From: Protula sp. h YS-2021
Taxonomy: Eukaryota; Annelida; Polychaeta; Sabellida; Serpulidae
Assembly (NCBI GenBank): GCA_949752745.1
Contig: OX457031.1
Coordinates: 49,740,642-49,804,641, forward strand
Direction: 5' to 3'
DNA length: 64,000 nucleotides
A model generated the notes under the pieces. It saw nothing but the letters and a program-made list of their open reading frames with translations. It had not been told where the DNA came from and ran no database searches. Each line of letters starts with the position of its first letter. The stretch's first letter is position 1. Positions 1-12,091 of this stretch are shown here, piece by piece. The translations under genes were made by a program, and so were the position numbers.

Positions 1-816
1 GAAAACAGCAAGCAACAACCAATGTTTCACAAGCTATCACCCAATGAGCAGAATCGAAGCGCTGAACGCCAGCGCAAACGAAATGCGAAGAACGGAACGA
101 TTACAAATAAACCTAAGTTACCTCCAAAACAAGCACCTGCAACAATTAACTCGAAAGTCCACGGAAGCAACTTGGAGCGATATGGAACACTGACGTCGCT
201 GAGTGGAACCGACGACGGGGTGGACAATGATATTGATACGAACCCCAATAATCGTCTCCAAAAATTGCAGCCACTAGAACCGCTGCCAAAAGTGCCTCCT
301 ATAATGCCGGCCAAAACAGAAGCTCCGCGTGGGGCGAAGCGTCCGAAAATACGGCCCCCGCCTCCGAAATCCAAAGCTGAACCTGCACGAGAGAATGCGC
401 TTGTTTTAGAGAGAAATTTGACTCTACTCTCTGTCACCAGTGCCGTGGATAGTGTTTCCGTCTCTGGATTGACGCCTCGTGGACTGGGCACAAATAATGA
501 CACTTTTAAAAATAAACAGCCACCTGGTTTATCTTCAAATTATAGTGGAGCTACTGTCAAAGGCGGAAATAATCAAACAGTAGGATACGGTATAAATTAT
601 TCACAAACAAATGGTCTAGTGCCCATGGATGTCAGTTATAAAGTTGCCAAATCGTCCGAATCGCAGACTAATCAAAGAATAGCCAAACCTCGCACAGTGT
701 TCGTTACCTCAGACAATGGAACATCTTCAGATGGGAAATCCAACTGCAATGATAGCAAAATTGCTCCCAAATATGATAGAAATATGACACTAGTTTCAAT
801 GTCGTCTGAAATTTGA
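1..816 (+). CDS. 3' end of a coding region: disordered C-terminal tail of an unrecognised protein
   Basis: The frame is open from the first base to a TGA at 814-816, so the start is probably upstream of the window; the first in-window Met is at 22. From that Met there are 264 residues. I do not recognise the family. The composition is low complexity and looks disordered: a basic stretch (residues 12-24), a proline-rich segment (about 84-120, including RPPPPK), and an Asn/Ser/Thr-rich second half. A short motif occurs three times, at residues 51-62 (LERYGTLTSLSG), 129-140 (LERNLTLLSVTS) and 251-262 (YDRNMTLVSMSS), the last almost at the C terminus. No enzyme domain or membrane segment is visible. 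It could be the cytoplasmic tail of a receptor or a scaffold protein. I am fairly sure that it is coding, because the frame is long, the codon use is balanced and the motif repeats at protein level. Confidence 0.7.
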   Translation, partial: ENSKQQPMFHKLSPNEQNRSAERQRKRNAKNGTITNKPKLPPKQAPATINSKVHGSNLERYGTLTSLSGTDDGVDNDIDTNPNNRLQKLQPLEPLPKVPPIMPAKTEAPRGAKRPKIRPPPPKSKAEPARENALVLERNLTLLSVTSAVDSVSVSGLTPRGLGTNNDTFKNKQPPGLSSNYSGATVKGGNNQTVGYGINYSQTNGLVPMDVSYKVAKSSESQTNQRIAKPRTVFVTSDNGTSSDGKSNCNDSKIAPKYDRNMTLVSMSSEI

Positions 817-2295
817 GAACTTTTGTGATTTTGAAATCATGACCTAAATTTCTGAAATATCATTGGTTCAAAATGGACGTCTCAGTGTAACAGTGTTTCA
901 AGTTTATCTTTTTTCTGCAGGTACCTGCAAAAAGACTAAGTTTAACAGTTATTTATCGGGGCTGCAGATCATGAATACAGCCCCCTGATCCGCCACTGCC
1001 AAATGTCTTGAATGTTAATTTATTGACTAGAAAGAAAGGGGAATTTAGCTCTTTCGAATAATTTCATGTTTTGCGAGTAATATTGTAAGGGAGATTTTAC
1101 AGTAAATTATTGAATTTCTTATCCTCGACATTCTAAGGATGTTTTAATGCTATAATATACAGAACTGTGTTTCATAATCTCAGTTCAAAGGCTTTTATCA
1201 GGTTAAGTTTTGAAAGAAGACTACGAAATAATGTCAACAAAATGGCAACAGAACGAAATGTATTCATGTTTATGGATTACATTATGAGTATATTGGTACT
1301 GATGACCCTTCATTTTACTTACCGAGCTTCTGTTCTGTTTCCAATCAAAAGAATTCTATAAGTATCATTAGATGTCAGGTTACAAGAGTATGATTTGAGA
1401 CATAATCCCTAACAGTCGACTCAAAGATTGGTAATAGAAGAGCAAGATAAACAGTGCTTAATCCAAGGATTGCAGTTCAGTACATAATTTAAATAGCAAT
1501 TTTGGAATCCTTCACTTTTTAGCTATTTAATTTTAACGGCAATTTACTGGCTTTACAGTTATTTTATGGTTTTCAGTAATTGCAATCGTCATATGGAAAT
1601 CACAATTCACAAAACTAGACAGAAAATATGTTTTCCTCAAATATAGCTACCTCAAAGAATGTAAGGCGGAGATATGTGAAGCGCGCGACCGATTGCAAAG
1701 CTATGGAGATAACGACATGAATGCGCATTTTCCCGAGGGGCATCTTGATGAAATTTAGCCGAGATTTATAATTGTGGGGGATATCTTTATTAATTGATTG
1801 TGCGTGTGTCTTTCTCATTGACTGGTCAGAAAAGAAATACTTGAGATAATAGTTTACAATTTTAGGTGAATTCTTTTATGTTTTTGACAATTTCTAATTA
1901 ATTATAATTCTAGCAGATAATAATAATTAACTACAATCCTAATTATAATTTTTTTAAAATAATTTATAGTTAATATCTTTTTAACTGATTGGTCAAACAA
2001 TCCCGTTTTTTATTTATTTATTTATTTATTCCAGGTAATTCTTTGCTATCGATTGTTTTTAATGTGTTATTTATTACTATTATTGCGCATTACGCTATTT
2101 TAGCCTGCCATAGCGGAAAAATTAAGACTTTAATCAAAATTATTTAACCATCTAAAATTATATAAAAAAGACAGCAGTAATGAACTAAAAAGATGTGTTT
2201 AAGCCTTATACACTGTATGCCTTTTTAAACAGAAATGCCTTAAGACAAGATTTTAAAAAAAAATGGGTAGTCTAGCTTTTCGAAGCTCTTGTGGT
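817..2295. other. AT-rich non-coding stretch downstream of the first gene
   Basis: This presumably begins with the 3' UTR of the upstream gene. No clear AATAAA was found close to the stop codon. No ORF, RNA gene or strong repeat is recognisable apart from a short TTTA run near 2010-2030. Confidence 0.4.
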
Positions 2296-3290
2296 GTACA
2301 TCAGAACCCCGTGATCTGACCACCCCGCAAACAGGACCACCCCGCAAATAGGACCACCCCGGAAATCGGACCACTTTTTGCCAGAACCGAATGAAACCCA
2401 TTGGTTTCTATTATTAAATCGGACCACCCCGCAAATCGAACCATAGAACAACTTTTGTGAGTCCCAAAAGTAGACAGAACCCCGAAAATCGGACCAGCCT
2501 ACACACATGACATGTATTCAGTAAACAAACATCAATTGAGGTTATCGGTGTTGGAGATTGTAATGTTTAATGATCACAGGTTCAGTGACTGCTTTGATTG
2601 GGGTGGGGATTATGCCTCATTGAGTACACGAAGGACTTGTTTGATTAAAAGAAACTCAGTCAATGTGATTATAAAACGAGGTTTTTCTGGTGTGTGATGT
2701 CGTATCTTCGGTGCTGATCATACAGTTTTAACTCATTTCAAACAAAACGGAGATTTTTAAAATAATAGACCGAAATTAATTAAATCAAAGTGAAACCAAA
2801 GTATACCTCCAAGCAGATCAAATTGGATCAATTTTTTGGTGAAAAATCTTAAATAAAGCGTAGCGTCAGCAGACTATTCCGTAAGTGTTCAGATTTTGTC
2901 GATTTAGTTGAAAATATTATAAATACTGATTTATTCTGTGTCAGACTTTTTAGTCTTCAGATTATGTAGATTTGGCTGTGAAGTTGATGTAAAAAATTAC
3001 TAATTTTTTCTGGCCAGATTTTTAGTCTTCAGATTTATTCTATCCAAGTGTAAATATGATTGGTCACTGAATAATTTTGTGATCAATAGACTGGATGTAA
3101 GAATAAAGTTGATGATTTTGGAACAGAAAGGGGCCTTATAATTTCATTTCACATGAGTACACTGTTAACATAATAAAAATGCACTCTTATACATCAAATT
3201 TGCTCAAACCCCGGAAATCGGACCATCGGGGAAATCGGACCACTTTTGGCCAGTCCCGTAGGTGGTCCGATTTCCGGGGTTCCGGTGTAC
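2296..3290. mobile_element. TIR element, about 1 kb, non-autonomous, with 'cggaccac' sub-repeats
   Basis: The left end (from 2296, GTACATCAGAACCCC) and the reverse complement of the right end (ending 3290, GTACACCGGAACCCC) match for about 29 bases with a few mismatches, so they form terminal inverted repeats. Just inside both ends are repeated blocks of the type CCCCGCAAATCGGACCAC (2314-2500 and 3205-3285). The right end also folds on itself: a CCCCGGAAATCGGACCA block near 3210 is answered by its complement near 3265. The interior is AT-rich with no transposase. I saw no convincing target-site duplication, so the exact ends and the superfamily are unsure. A degenerate relative lies at about 10366-10490. 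Confidence 0.5.
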
Positions 3291-4100
3291 TATTCCACAA
3301 TCTAGGAGCGGAAATAAAGAAAACACGATAAGCACATGTTGTGAGGTTAAACTAAACTCTGCAAGTCTCACTGCATTTTGAGATTTAAGAGTTTTTGTTG
3401 GCACGTATGGCTCAAGCAATTCACTTAGATATTTTGGGGCGTCTCCATTTAAGCCTTTATAAACCATTAAGAGTGTTTTGTAATCGATACGGTATGTATT
3501 TTTACGAATATTCTTTAAAAATCAGGTTTGGTTTTCTTCGGTTTGCTGTTGAAATTTCCATAGCGAAAGAGTATGATTTTTCTCCTAAACCATCTATTTT
3601 ATATACACTGAATCTGTTCTCCGGAATAGCTGAATCTATTTATCGGATGATCTGGGATACTTTGTTTTGTTTGCCTTTTGAAAGGAAATGAGTAATTGCA
3701 CTTTGGTAAAAATAGCAATTTAATAAGTTTCTTCTACTTTTTGCGCGATTGATTGTCCAATCAATCAAAGGCTGTACAATTTCATCGTCTTGTATATATT
3801 TTCTCTGACAATTGCAATGCGATGAATATTGCAATTGCACAGTTTTTAAATGACACCTAAAGGATATGAACACTCTAATGGAATAGCACATCTTTGAAAT
3901 CGAGATTTGAAATCGATTAATTCCCAATATAAAGACAATTTCTAACATAAATAATTGAGAAGTAATTGCGTGATTGATGGCTTAAAAATATAAAAAGAAT
4001 TCGCCAAAAATTACGAATTAGTTAAAACAATATTCCCATCAATTATTAATTTTGGCTAGGTGTTGTAGATACTAATTTCAGCAAAATAGCCTTTATTAGT
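3291..4100. other. No gene recognised
   Basis: AT-rich sequence. Short open frames occur on both strands, but none has a recognisable domain. Confidence 0.4.
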
Positions 4101-4325
4101 CTTGCCACTTTTTCTGATTTTATATATTGCCATTTTACCTGCTTACCATTATGTCCTCTTGCTATTTTCCCATTCCATTTTTCCTTTTACCGCTCTGTCC
4201 CTTGCCATTGTGTCCTCTTGTTATTTTCTCTTGCCATTTTCCCTCCTGTCATTATGTTCTCTTGATATTTTTCCCTTGCCATTTTTTCCTCTTGCCATTT
4301 TGCCAGTTGCCATTGTGACCGTCTT
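4101..4325. repeat. Imperfect pyrimidine-rich tandem repeat
   Basis: Degenerate units of roughly 20-28 bases built on 'cttgccattttcc' and 'tgtcctcttg' repeat across this stretch. Several frames stay open only because of the composition. I do not regard it as coding. Confidence 0.6.
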
Positions 4326-6600
4326 CCTGGTTTCAAGTACTGCTTAAGTCGTGAGAAACGGATGCATGCCATGGTACTGTTTTGTAACTAAGGTCGACGA
4401 AATGAAATGATCATTTTTAATCATTTTTGTTTGCTAAGCTTATTATTTTGCAGGACATACCTTGAATATTTCAGCTTAATTCAGCTTTAGCAATATTAAG
4501 ATGTACATAGTTTAAAAGAAATCTATCTATTTTGATTCAAAATGCACAGTAATTTAGTTCTATTAAACTTAAACCATTCTGTGATTTAATGAGGAACTGA
4601 TAGAATGGTGGAAAACTGAGGAGTTGGGAATCTTTGCCACCCGTGCAAAAGGGAGGGACTAAGCACCGAGAAAACTCATGGGTGGGAGGAGGATTACATT
4701 ACCAATGCTGATTTACTTATTGGACAAATCAAGTCATTTTTGTATAAATTGAGTAATTCAGACACCTTGATAATCCAGACAAGTCATGTAAGTTCAACGC
4801 TGCATGGACTAAGCAGGTTTTACTGTATGAGCAATGATTGTGTTCGACAACTTGTATATGTAATAAAATTATCCAGGTTTGCATCTAAGCCACAAGTGAA
4901 AACTAACAAAAAAAATTCTGTTTGATTTTTCATTGGCTTTTAAATCTCACTTGAAATTCTTTTTCTTATTTCAACAACTTAATAAATTATGTCAAATCAG
5001 GCGTATTCCACAGTAACATTGCTGTGTCTTATCGGTTGTGAATGTAACAATAATTTAAAAAGAAAAGTGGTTCAAATACCTTTTATCCCATAATACATCC
5101 TTAATTTTTCGTCTTAAATGATGCTTAAATACTGGCACGCATATTAAATTAATAGTGATGTATTTCAAAGACTTCAGGCCAAAAGAGACTACAGGCCTAT
5201 CAGTGTTTTAAAAGTGCTGTATAGTAATCAGGCCCAAAAGTCAGGAGTCCAACAACAAACACTTTTCTTCAACCAGAAATGACCAAAAGTAATTGGGAGA
5301 TTCGAATTTACTGATATAACTTAAAATGTGCGGGACTTTCTTTTTTGATGCGGCCATTCAGTAGGATAAGGTTGAGAACAATACAGCAAGTCATCTACTG
5401 GGACATGAGGCGTAAGCCGTAAGATCAATAAATAACTTGCTGCATTGTTCGACAAACATCCTGTTTCATGTGTGAATGGATGTCAAAATGCAGCAGACAG
5501 TTCAATTAAGACGTTTCAAACGTCCTGAATTAAGTCTGCTGTGTGAATGCGTGTAAGTGACTGATTTTTATTATTACACGTTTACAGTTTTGCCAGAGAA
5601 AAGTCTCACTGTCGTTACATGAAAGCCGTGTAAAAATAAAAAAGGTTCACTAACAGCCATACATACAGCAAGTACCACCCACACAGATAGTGTAGTATAG
5701 ATATTGCGACACCCTTTCATTCATGAAACAATGAACTTGCTATTTGACGCGACAAATTAGGCGACAGATGTTGTTTTCTGAGTGTTGTATAGAAACCGAA
5801 CATTTAAACACTCTAAGTGACAAAAGGGTTTGTTTGAACAATATCTTTAAAGCACATTTTATGGGTTATGACGCTGTATAGGGATCAGAGGGAAGGCTGG
5901 TTTGGGATTGGTTAGCTCTAGACACTGCCTTGAAATCACAATCCAAATGACCCGATTACTTCTTGTTTGGTCTATTGCATTCTTCAATAATTACTTGGAT
6001 AAAGGAAGCCTGAACTGTCGAACGTGATTTCAGTGCAAAAATATTCCTGGACGCATGTAGGAATATCATCAAAATGCAGCGGGTCTGTCTTCATTATAGT
6101 TAGGAATGTTTAGCCTTGGAAAGTTTCACTTTCTCTGTAGTGTAAATAATTTGTATGATCGTGCATATGTTTCCGAAAAAAAAACGCTTAAAAACTGTGT
6201 GTTCCTGTGATCATTTGCTGTTTTGAATTGTGTCTTCCTGTGATTTCAGTAATAGTGATCCAGTTTCTTAGGGCTCTGCCCTATCCCTCATAGAGAGGAG
6301 GGGTAGGGCAAGACGGGCAGGTCTAACAGCAACGTCGGTTCCATCCAACAATACAGCTACAACACGAAACAGCTATACTTCTGGAAACAGTTCGGCAATA
6401 TTTTAAATCCCATATTCAATGTGTTTTCTTAAGGATGCTGTCCACATTTTGACATATTGTCGCAGAGCAACTTTATATCCCTCCCACTTTGCGCACGTGA
6501 AACAGGTGCATAAGGAAATCCGCACGGTAGCTGCTTCTGGATCAGTTGCTTGACACCATCGTTCGAACACTTGGGAAATTACAAATTGCCATATCTCGAG
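4326..6600. other. No gene recognised
   Basis: AT-rich, with no open frame of interest and no strong tandem or inverted repeat seen. Confidence 0.4.
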
Positions 6601-8770
6601 TGAATATCTGTGTCTTGAGTTAGCTCAACCACTCTCACGTCAGAACCCTTTCACCTCCATCCACCCCATCGTAACAGCCGCAGATGGAGGTTTAGTTGTG
6701 TGTGTGGCTGATAGAGGTCTCCCACTTTCCACTGTCCACATGGCCTGCTGTAGATGCCACACTGCTTTTGGGTTGTCTGAAGCTACAGCAGCATGCAGAA
6801 CTTGTGCTTCTGGAAACGGTCGATAACAACTGTTTGTATATAGCGTCTCTGAGGGCCATGGGCAGCTGAGTGAATCACTCTCTACGGCCGTCCGATCCAT
6901 ACACCACTACGATATAAGTAGTTCTCTCCTCACGTTTAACAATGTTGGAAACAAATCTATTTCGGATGCTCTAAGCTCGACTGCGACTGGATCAAGACGC
7001 AGATACTGCCCTCTCCTCCGTCAACACCTGCCTTTGTCTGGACGCCATAAATTTGACCATTTGAGATGACCAAGGATGTGATGTGACAATAGCTTTATAA
7101 TTCGTGACTCTGCCAGGAGCCCACATCCCTTGTCATATTCAGCATCGCCAGAGAGAGTGTGTTTACTTTCTTGTGAATGTTATTGACTGCGTTCGAGTTG
7201 CCAGTCACAGGATAACCTGTTTGTCGTGTCGAAAAAACAGAGCGTGCTTCTTCAACGCCAGCATTTCTAGGACATTTATATGCGTACTTTGAAACAATTG
7301 TCCCCAACTAAGTGCGACGCATCATCTACAGTTGGACCCAGGGCCATCTCACCTTGCCTCGTATTCGTCTGCTGCTCCAGCGCTCAAATTCCACTCTGGC
7401 GCCTAGAGCCAGTGTCAGTAGAGTGGCATGGAAAAACCCCCTTTTGACCGCTTCCCCACTAGCCTTTGATAGTAACCTGTCCGTGAATATTGTCTTCCGT
7501 CACTACCAACAGGCCTAATTGCTTCTCGATGCGCGGATGCAATAGATAGACGACTCGCAACCCAGCAGCTATCAACAGCTCTCTCCGTTCGGTTGTTGGG
7601 CAGACTATATCCTCGTGAAATTAAACTGATCGTAGAAGAGCATAATTGGTTGTTTAGATACGATTTCTGGTTTTTTATATTCACAAGCAGCCAGAATTCT
7701 TCGCAATCGTTTATGAGCAATGGAGTTTGCCTGCCTATTTGCTCTGTGTTTATACCCGAATTGAGCGGATCGTCTACTGAAACAGTAGCTTCAGAAAACA
7801 CCAGCCATATGCCTTTAGTTGTCGCATTATCTTTTGTTCCCAACCTAGAAAAGGGGATATGTTCTGATTAATCGGGCATGTGGCAGTATTCGTATGTGGA
7901 AGCACATGTAAGTCTATCGATGTTGCCTACATACTTCGCTCCTCTGCCTTCCTTATGTGTTTGCACGTGTCTATTTTAAATGCTAGTGTTTGTAGACGAA
8001 TGGACTTGAAGTCTACAACAGAACACTTTGGTCGGAGAAACAAGCGACTGAAGAGAAATGATTGATGGCAAGGCAGTGCTTCTCAAGTAACAAGTCCGTT
8101 AGGACGAACTTTTAGTCCAACCTTTCCTTGCAAGAAGGAACCAGACTTGTACTCAGATGTTCTGATAATGTCAGTACCTGGATTTTGCTTTCTTGCTACG
8201 CTGAGACGTACCCACAGCGTAGTCAGAGCATGATTTCTGGGACCCCTATCTTTTTTCCATTCCAAAGTTTTGAAGCCTGTCTCCTGCGAGCAAGGACTTT
8301 GAAAACTAAATCTTTGCCTTGATACTTTCCAACGGTAGGCTAGGCATGTTAATAGAAAGATCTCTTGATCTCTCGAAATCTTGTCCAAATGTCCGGGCTG
8401 ATTAATAGCTGTTTCGTTACTGGCTCCCCGATGAAACTTGGCCGATATCCGAGTTGATGCATAATTGAGGTTTTAATCCAGCCACCACCTAGGTATTTTC
8501 CTCTGGCTGGCACTATAAATATGGCCCCCACTCACGGCGGTGAGATATGTGCGCAGCGGTCCGGCTGTTCAATGATTTCCAGATCTTGCATATGTCGACC
8601 ATTCAACTGAGACAACAACCAGTCCGGAAGCAGTAGACTTTCCCTGGTGAAGTGCATGTGGCGGAACTGCAAGAGTTTCTGCAAAATGCGATTTCGTCTT
8701 AGTTGTATCGCAGTTGCATACAAAGAGAAGTTAACTTTTATTATGTCTTGTGAACTTAAACAAAGCACTA
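6601..8770. other. Less AT-rich block with broken open frames, identity unknown
   Basis: This block is visibly richer in G and C than its surroundings. It carries short open frames on the - strand (about 8768-8532, 8531-8349, 8388-8083, 7843-7415, 7307-7095, 6900-6640), interrupted by stops. That pattern fits an old, decayed coding sequence such as a retrocopy or transposon, but I recognise no domain. The + strand has competing short frames. Confidence 0.3.
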
Positions 8771-9198
8771 ATGAGCATGGGTACCATTATTGACGAACTA
8801 TGTTGTCAGTGTTTGCTAGTGGCTGAGCAATTCACAAAAGTAAGCACATGTAAACTCGTCCTGGCTGATGCTTTTAAATAAGCCAGGTTTTTATCCTTAA
8901 CACAGATTCTGTCGTCTGCCTTTCATTGTGCAAGACACACCAAAGTGACTTTACAAATAGACAGCTGTGCAATACGCATTCCACGACAACCTACATATTT
9001 AACAAAACTAGACGCGTAACTGATGCACATGCGAAAACTCAGCAAGATTTTATAGTTCATCTCCCATTATGATTCTGTACCCTTTCAATAATCTTCTTTA
9101 CGTATCTCTCCCTATTGAGTGCTACCCATACTTAACTTATAGAGCCTTGACCTCGATTGAATAACTTGATTAGAACATATCATTTCTAAAATCACCTA

Positions 9199-10071
9199 CA
9201 GTAAAACCTCTTCAAGTGAACACCCCTGTTTATTGAACCCCCGATAATGAACATTATTTCTCGGCCCCAGATTTTAGTATTGGCATAACAAGTGAAAAAT
9301 TTAGCTCTATTCTAATGACTGAACACCCCAACATTGTGAATAATGAACATTTACTCCGGTCCCGCGCCAGGTTTCTCTGTGTTTAAGCACCCCTGTTAAC
9401 TGAACACGAGCAGGCATGTTTACCAATCGGGTTAATTACATTGCTGAAGTCACCCAGGGGATTAATTGCTGATGCTCAGCCAGAGTTCTTTTTGTGATGC
9501 GGCCCTAAGCAATCGGGTAGTTAAACCATATGCAAAAATAAGCATGTCTCTACGTACATAATGTAACAATGACACATGCACCGGAGATAGGGTGGTCAAA
9601 CGCACTAACAATGGACTGTGTTTTAAGAGACGGTTTGGTCAAATTTCTATGAATACTCAAGTGTTTTTCTTAAAGTAGTCAACATTTAAACACCTTCTTT
9701 GTTGTTTACTGATTAGAAATTTAATGAGTTGGACAAAATGACTTCCAGAAAAGAAAAATCTTGACTATTGCTGAAAAACTTGAAGTTTTGAAAGAAACAA
9801 AATTGAAAAGACAAAGAGATGCGGCAGTGAAATTCGGAATATCCGTTGGGGCTGTCTCTATTTTAAGGACAGAAATTATTTGGTTTCAATAAGCAGCTGA
9901 TTGAAAATATGAATTAAAAGGTATACTAGTCAACAATTTTGTTTTTAACCTTTCTTTGAAAAAGTTCCGCAAAAGTCCCATCCTAAAAACAAAATCTCTA
10001 TGTAATGAACACCCCCGTAAAATGAACATTTTCCCGGTTCCAAAAGTATTCATTAAACAGAGGTTTTCATG
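9199..10071 (+). mobile_element. Decayed pogo/Tigger-like DNA transposon, internally deleted
   Basis: The left end begins CAGTAAAACCTC and the reverse complement of the right end begins CATGAAAACCTC. Both ends continue with 'gaacacccc' and 'aatgaaca' blocks typical of pogo/Tigger ends. TA dinucleotides flank both ends (9197-9198 and 10072-10073), the target duplication expected for Tc1/mariner-pogo elements. Inside, a frame from about 9761 to a stop at 9890 reads LTIAEKLEVLKETK, then RDAAVKFGISVGAVSILR. This is the N-terminal helix-turn-helix of pogo/CENP-B-type transposases. The DDE catalytic part is missing, so the element is a non-autonomous remnant of 873 bp. Confidence 0.75.
9740..9892 (+). 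pseudogene. Remnant of a pogo-type transposase (N-terminal HTH only)
   Basis: About 45 residues match the pattern of the psq/CENP-B N-terminal helix-turn-helix: a KRKILTIAEKLEVLKE first helix region, then an AAVKFGISVGAVS recognition helix. The frame ends at a TAA (9890-9892). Nothing resembling the CENP-B middle domain or the DDE catalytic core follows. Confidence 0.65.
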
Positions 10072-10365
10072 TATTACCCCAACATTGGTGGTTGTTTAAT
10101 CAAATGTTTTAAAAAATTAACTTGTTTGCAAAATGAAGAAGCATTTCCTGCCATCTTAACAACAGCTCCGGGACAGCACAGCTTGTTTCCTTTTCCAATT
10201 CGAATCATTTGCGACTATCTCTTTATCAGTCCCATGTGCTCTTTTTCAGAGGTACAAACTTCCGCCCACTGCAACACCTCGGCCAAAGCTGACTGTTTCT
10301 ACCTTATTAGCATATTTTTCTTGACTAGCTACCCTACTTTTGAACTGTCTAATTTGAGTCGCAAC

Positions 10366-10495
10366 CCCCCTAACCGCAAATTCGACCACATTTAACCAGA
10401 ACCGAAATTCTTCCTTCGTTCCTATTGTTACGGAATTGACCACTATGGAAATCGGTCCACTTTCGTTTAGTCCCAAGGATTTCCAGGGTCCTGGT
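10366..10495. repeat. Degenerate relative of the 2296-3290 element ends
   Basis: The stretch contains 'aaccgcaaattcgaccacat', 'aaccagaaccgaa', 'cctattgttacgg' and 'ggaaatcggtccactttcg'. These occur in the same order as the blocks at 2320-2480, with many differences. It is probably an old copy of the same repeat family. Confidence 0.5.
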
Positions 10496-11275
10496 ATATA
10501 GGCCAGATCAGCCCTGTTTTAAGCTCACTCGAGCTCCAGCAAATACATAGTGACTTTTGCTGATATATTCATATTGGCGCCTACAATCAGAACCAGCTGT
10601 CGAGCCGTTTAATAACTCAAATTTAAATAACTACCATCTTGCTGCCGTCTGTATGCGTTCCAGTTGTCCAGGAACGCTAATACAATTTTCTTTTGCATAT
10701 TTTTCCAACCTCTAAAATTTTAAAAGAATAACGGGTGCGTCTGTTGTTTGATTCTTCCTAAATCCAAAATGCATTACCAGAAGCAACTGTCTGCCTATTA
10801 TTCCCAAGTTTTCTATTCCCTGCTTTAGAAACTTATCCCTATAAACTTTAAAAGCAGCAGTTTATAAACGCACTTGTCCTTACTCTAATTACTTTTTAAA
10901 TACAATGTATGTGTAGAATCAAAAAATCTAAAATGACACTTTTGCAACTCACTTGAATGTCAGAATATTATATTTTAGTGCCAAACTGTTTTGTCATGTT
11001 GGCATTTTCCATTTTCTAACATCCATGTGGGAAGCATAATATGAAGATATTCATGATGGAATAGTATTTAATACTTACGATAATTTCCACTATTTACGAA
11101 TTGTTTTTTTCATAAAACTCTTCTTTAAGCGGTACTTAATATTGCTTAATAAGAAAGGCCAGGTGCTCTTTAGTGCATTGAGACAGATGTAACTAGCCCT
11201 TGAAATACAGACTAACATATTTTAAAATATGATGCTACTAACAGTAAAACGCGGTTTTGGAGATAGAAATATATC

Positions 11276-12091
11276 ACCGGGGGTTTCCGAAAAAAAGCCC
11301 AGGGTACTATTTGGAAACTGGCAAATTTCAGGCGCTCATTTAGAAACCAAATAGAAGCCCCGGGGCTTCTATCAGAAAACAGTTTCCTAATTAGAGCCCC
11401 GGGGCTTCTATTTTTTTTAGATAGAAGGGGGGGGGGGGGTGGTTGTCGGTAAGTTTTTATTGAAAAAAAAAATGAAAATTTACCATCAATCTCTTATTAA
11501 AACGCTACATGCTGACGATTTCGGCACCAAAAATAAAACACACAAAAACAACAGTAACTAAAAAAGTCTGGTAAAGTGGGGAGGGGGGGTTGCCTTGTAG
11601 GAAGCACAGGATTAAGCAACAACGCAGAACGTGTCTAGGGGTTTGCCTCACATCAAAGGATTAAGTGCACCGTGTCTGCATTGCTAGTAAACATAAGTTC
11701 TAAAAAGACTTGCAGGGAAGGAGGGGCAACATCACGCCGCCCGTTTCAGTACTCAGCCGGTTATATTTCCAGTAATACTACGGAGTAAAGGTGGCAGTGG
11801 GGAGGGGGTGTGTGTTCGCCTTGTGCAATGCACAGGATTAAGCAATGATGCAGAGCATGTCTAGGGGCTGCCTCATATCAAAGGATTAAGTGCACCGTGT
11901 CTGCATTACGAGTAAACACGAGTTTTAAAAAGACTTGCAGGGAAGGAGGGGGGCTTTTATTAGGAAACGATTTTTTTCAGGTCTTTATTTTAAATCCAAA
12001 TAGAAGCCCCGGGGCTTCTATTGGGAAACAATTTCCTAATAAGAGCCCCGGGGCTTTTATATGGGGGAGCTTCTTTTCGGAAACTCCCGGT
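11276..12091. mobile_element. 816-bp TIR element with palindromic and direct sub-repeats
   Basis: The left end (from 11276) reads ACCGGGGGTTTCCGAAAA and the reverse complement of the right end (ending 12091) reads ACCGGGAGTTTCCGAAAA. Near each end is a near-perfect palindrome centred on AGAAGCCCCGGGGCTTCT (11353-11370 and 12002-12019). Two direct copies of a ~120-bp block lie inside (about 11607-11728 and 11831-11952). No coding capacity was found. It is most likely a non-autonomous DNA element; target-site duplications were not clear. Confidence 0.6.
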
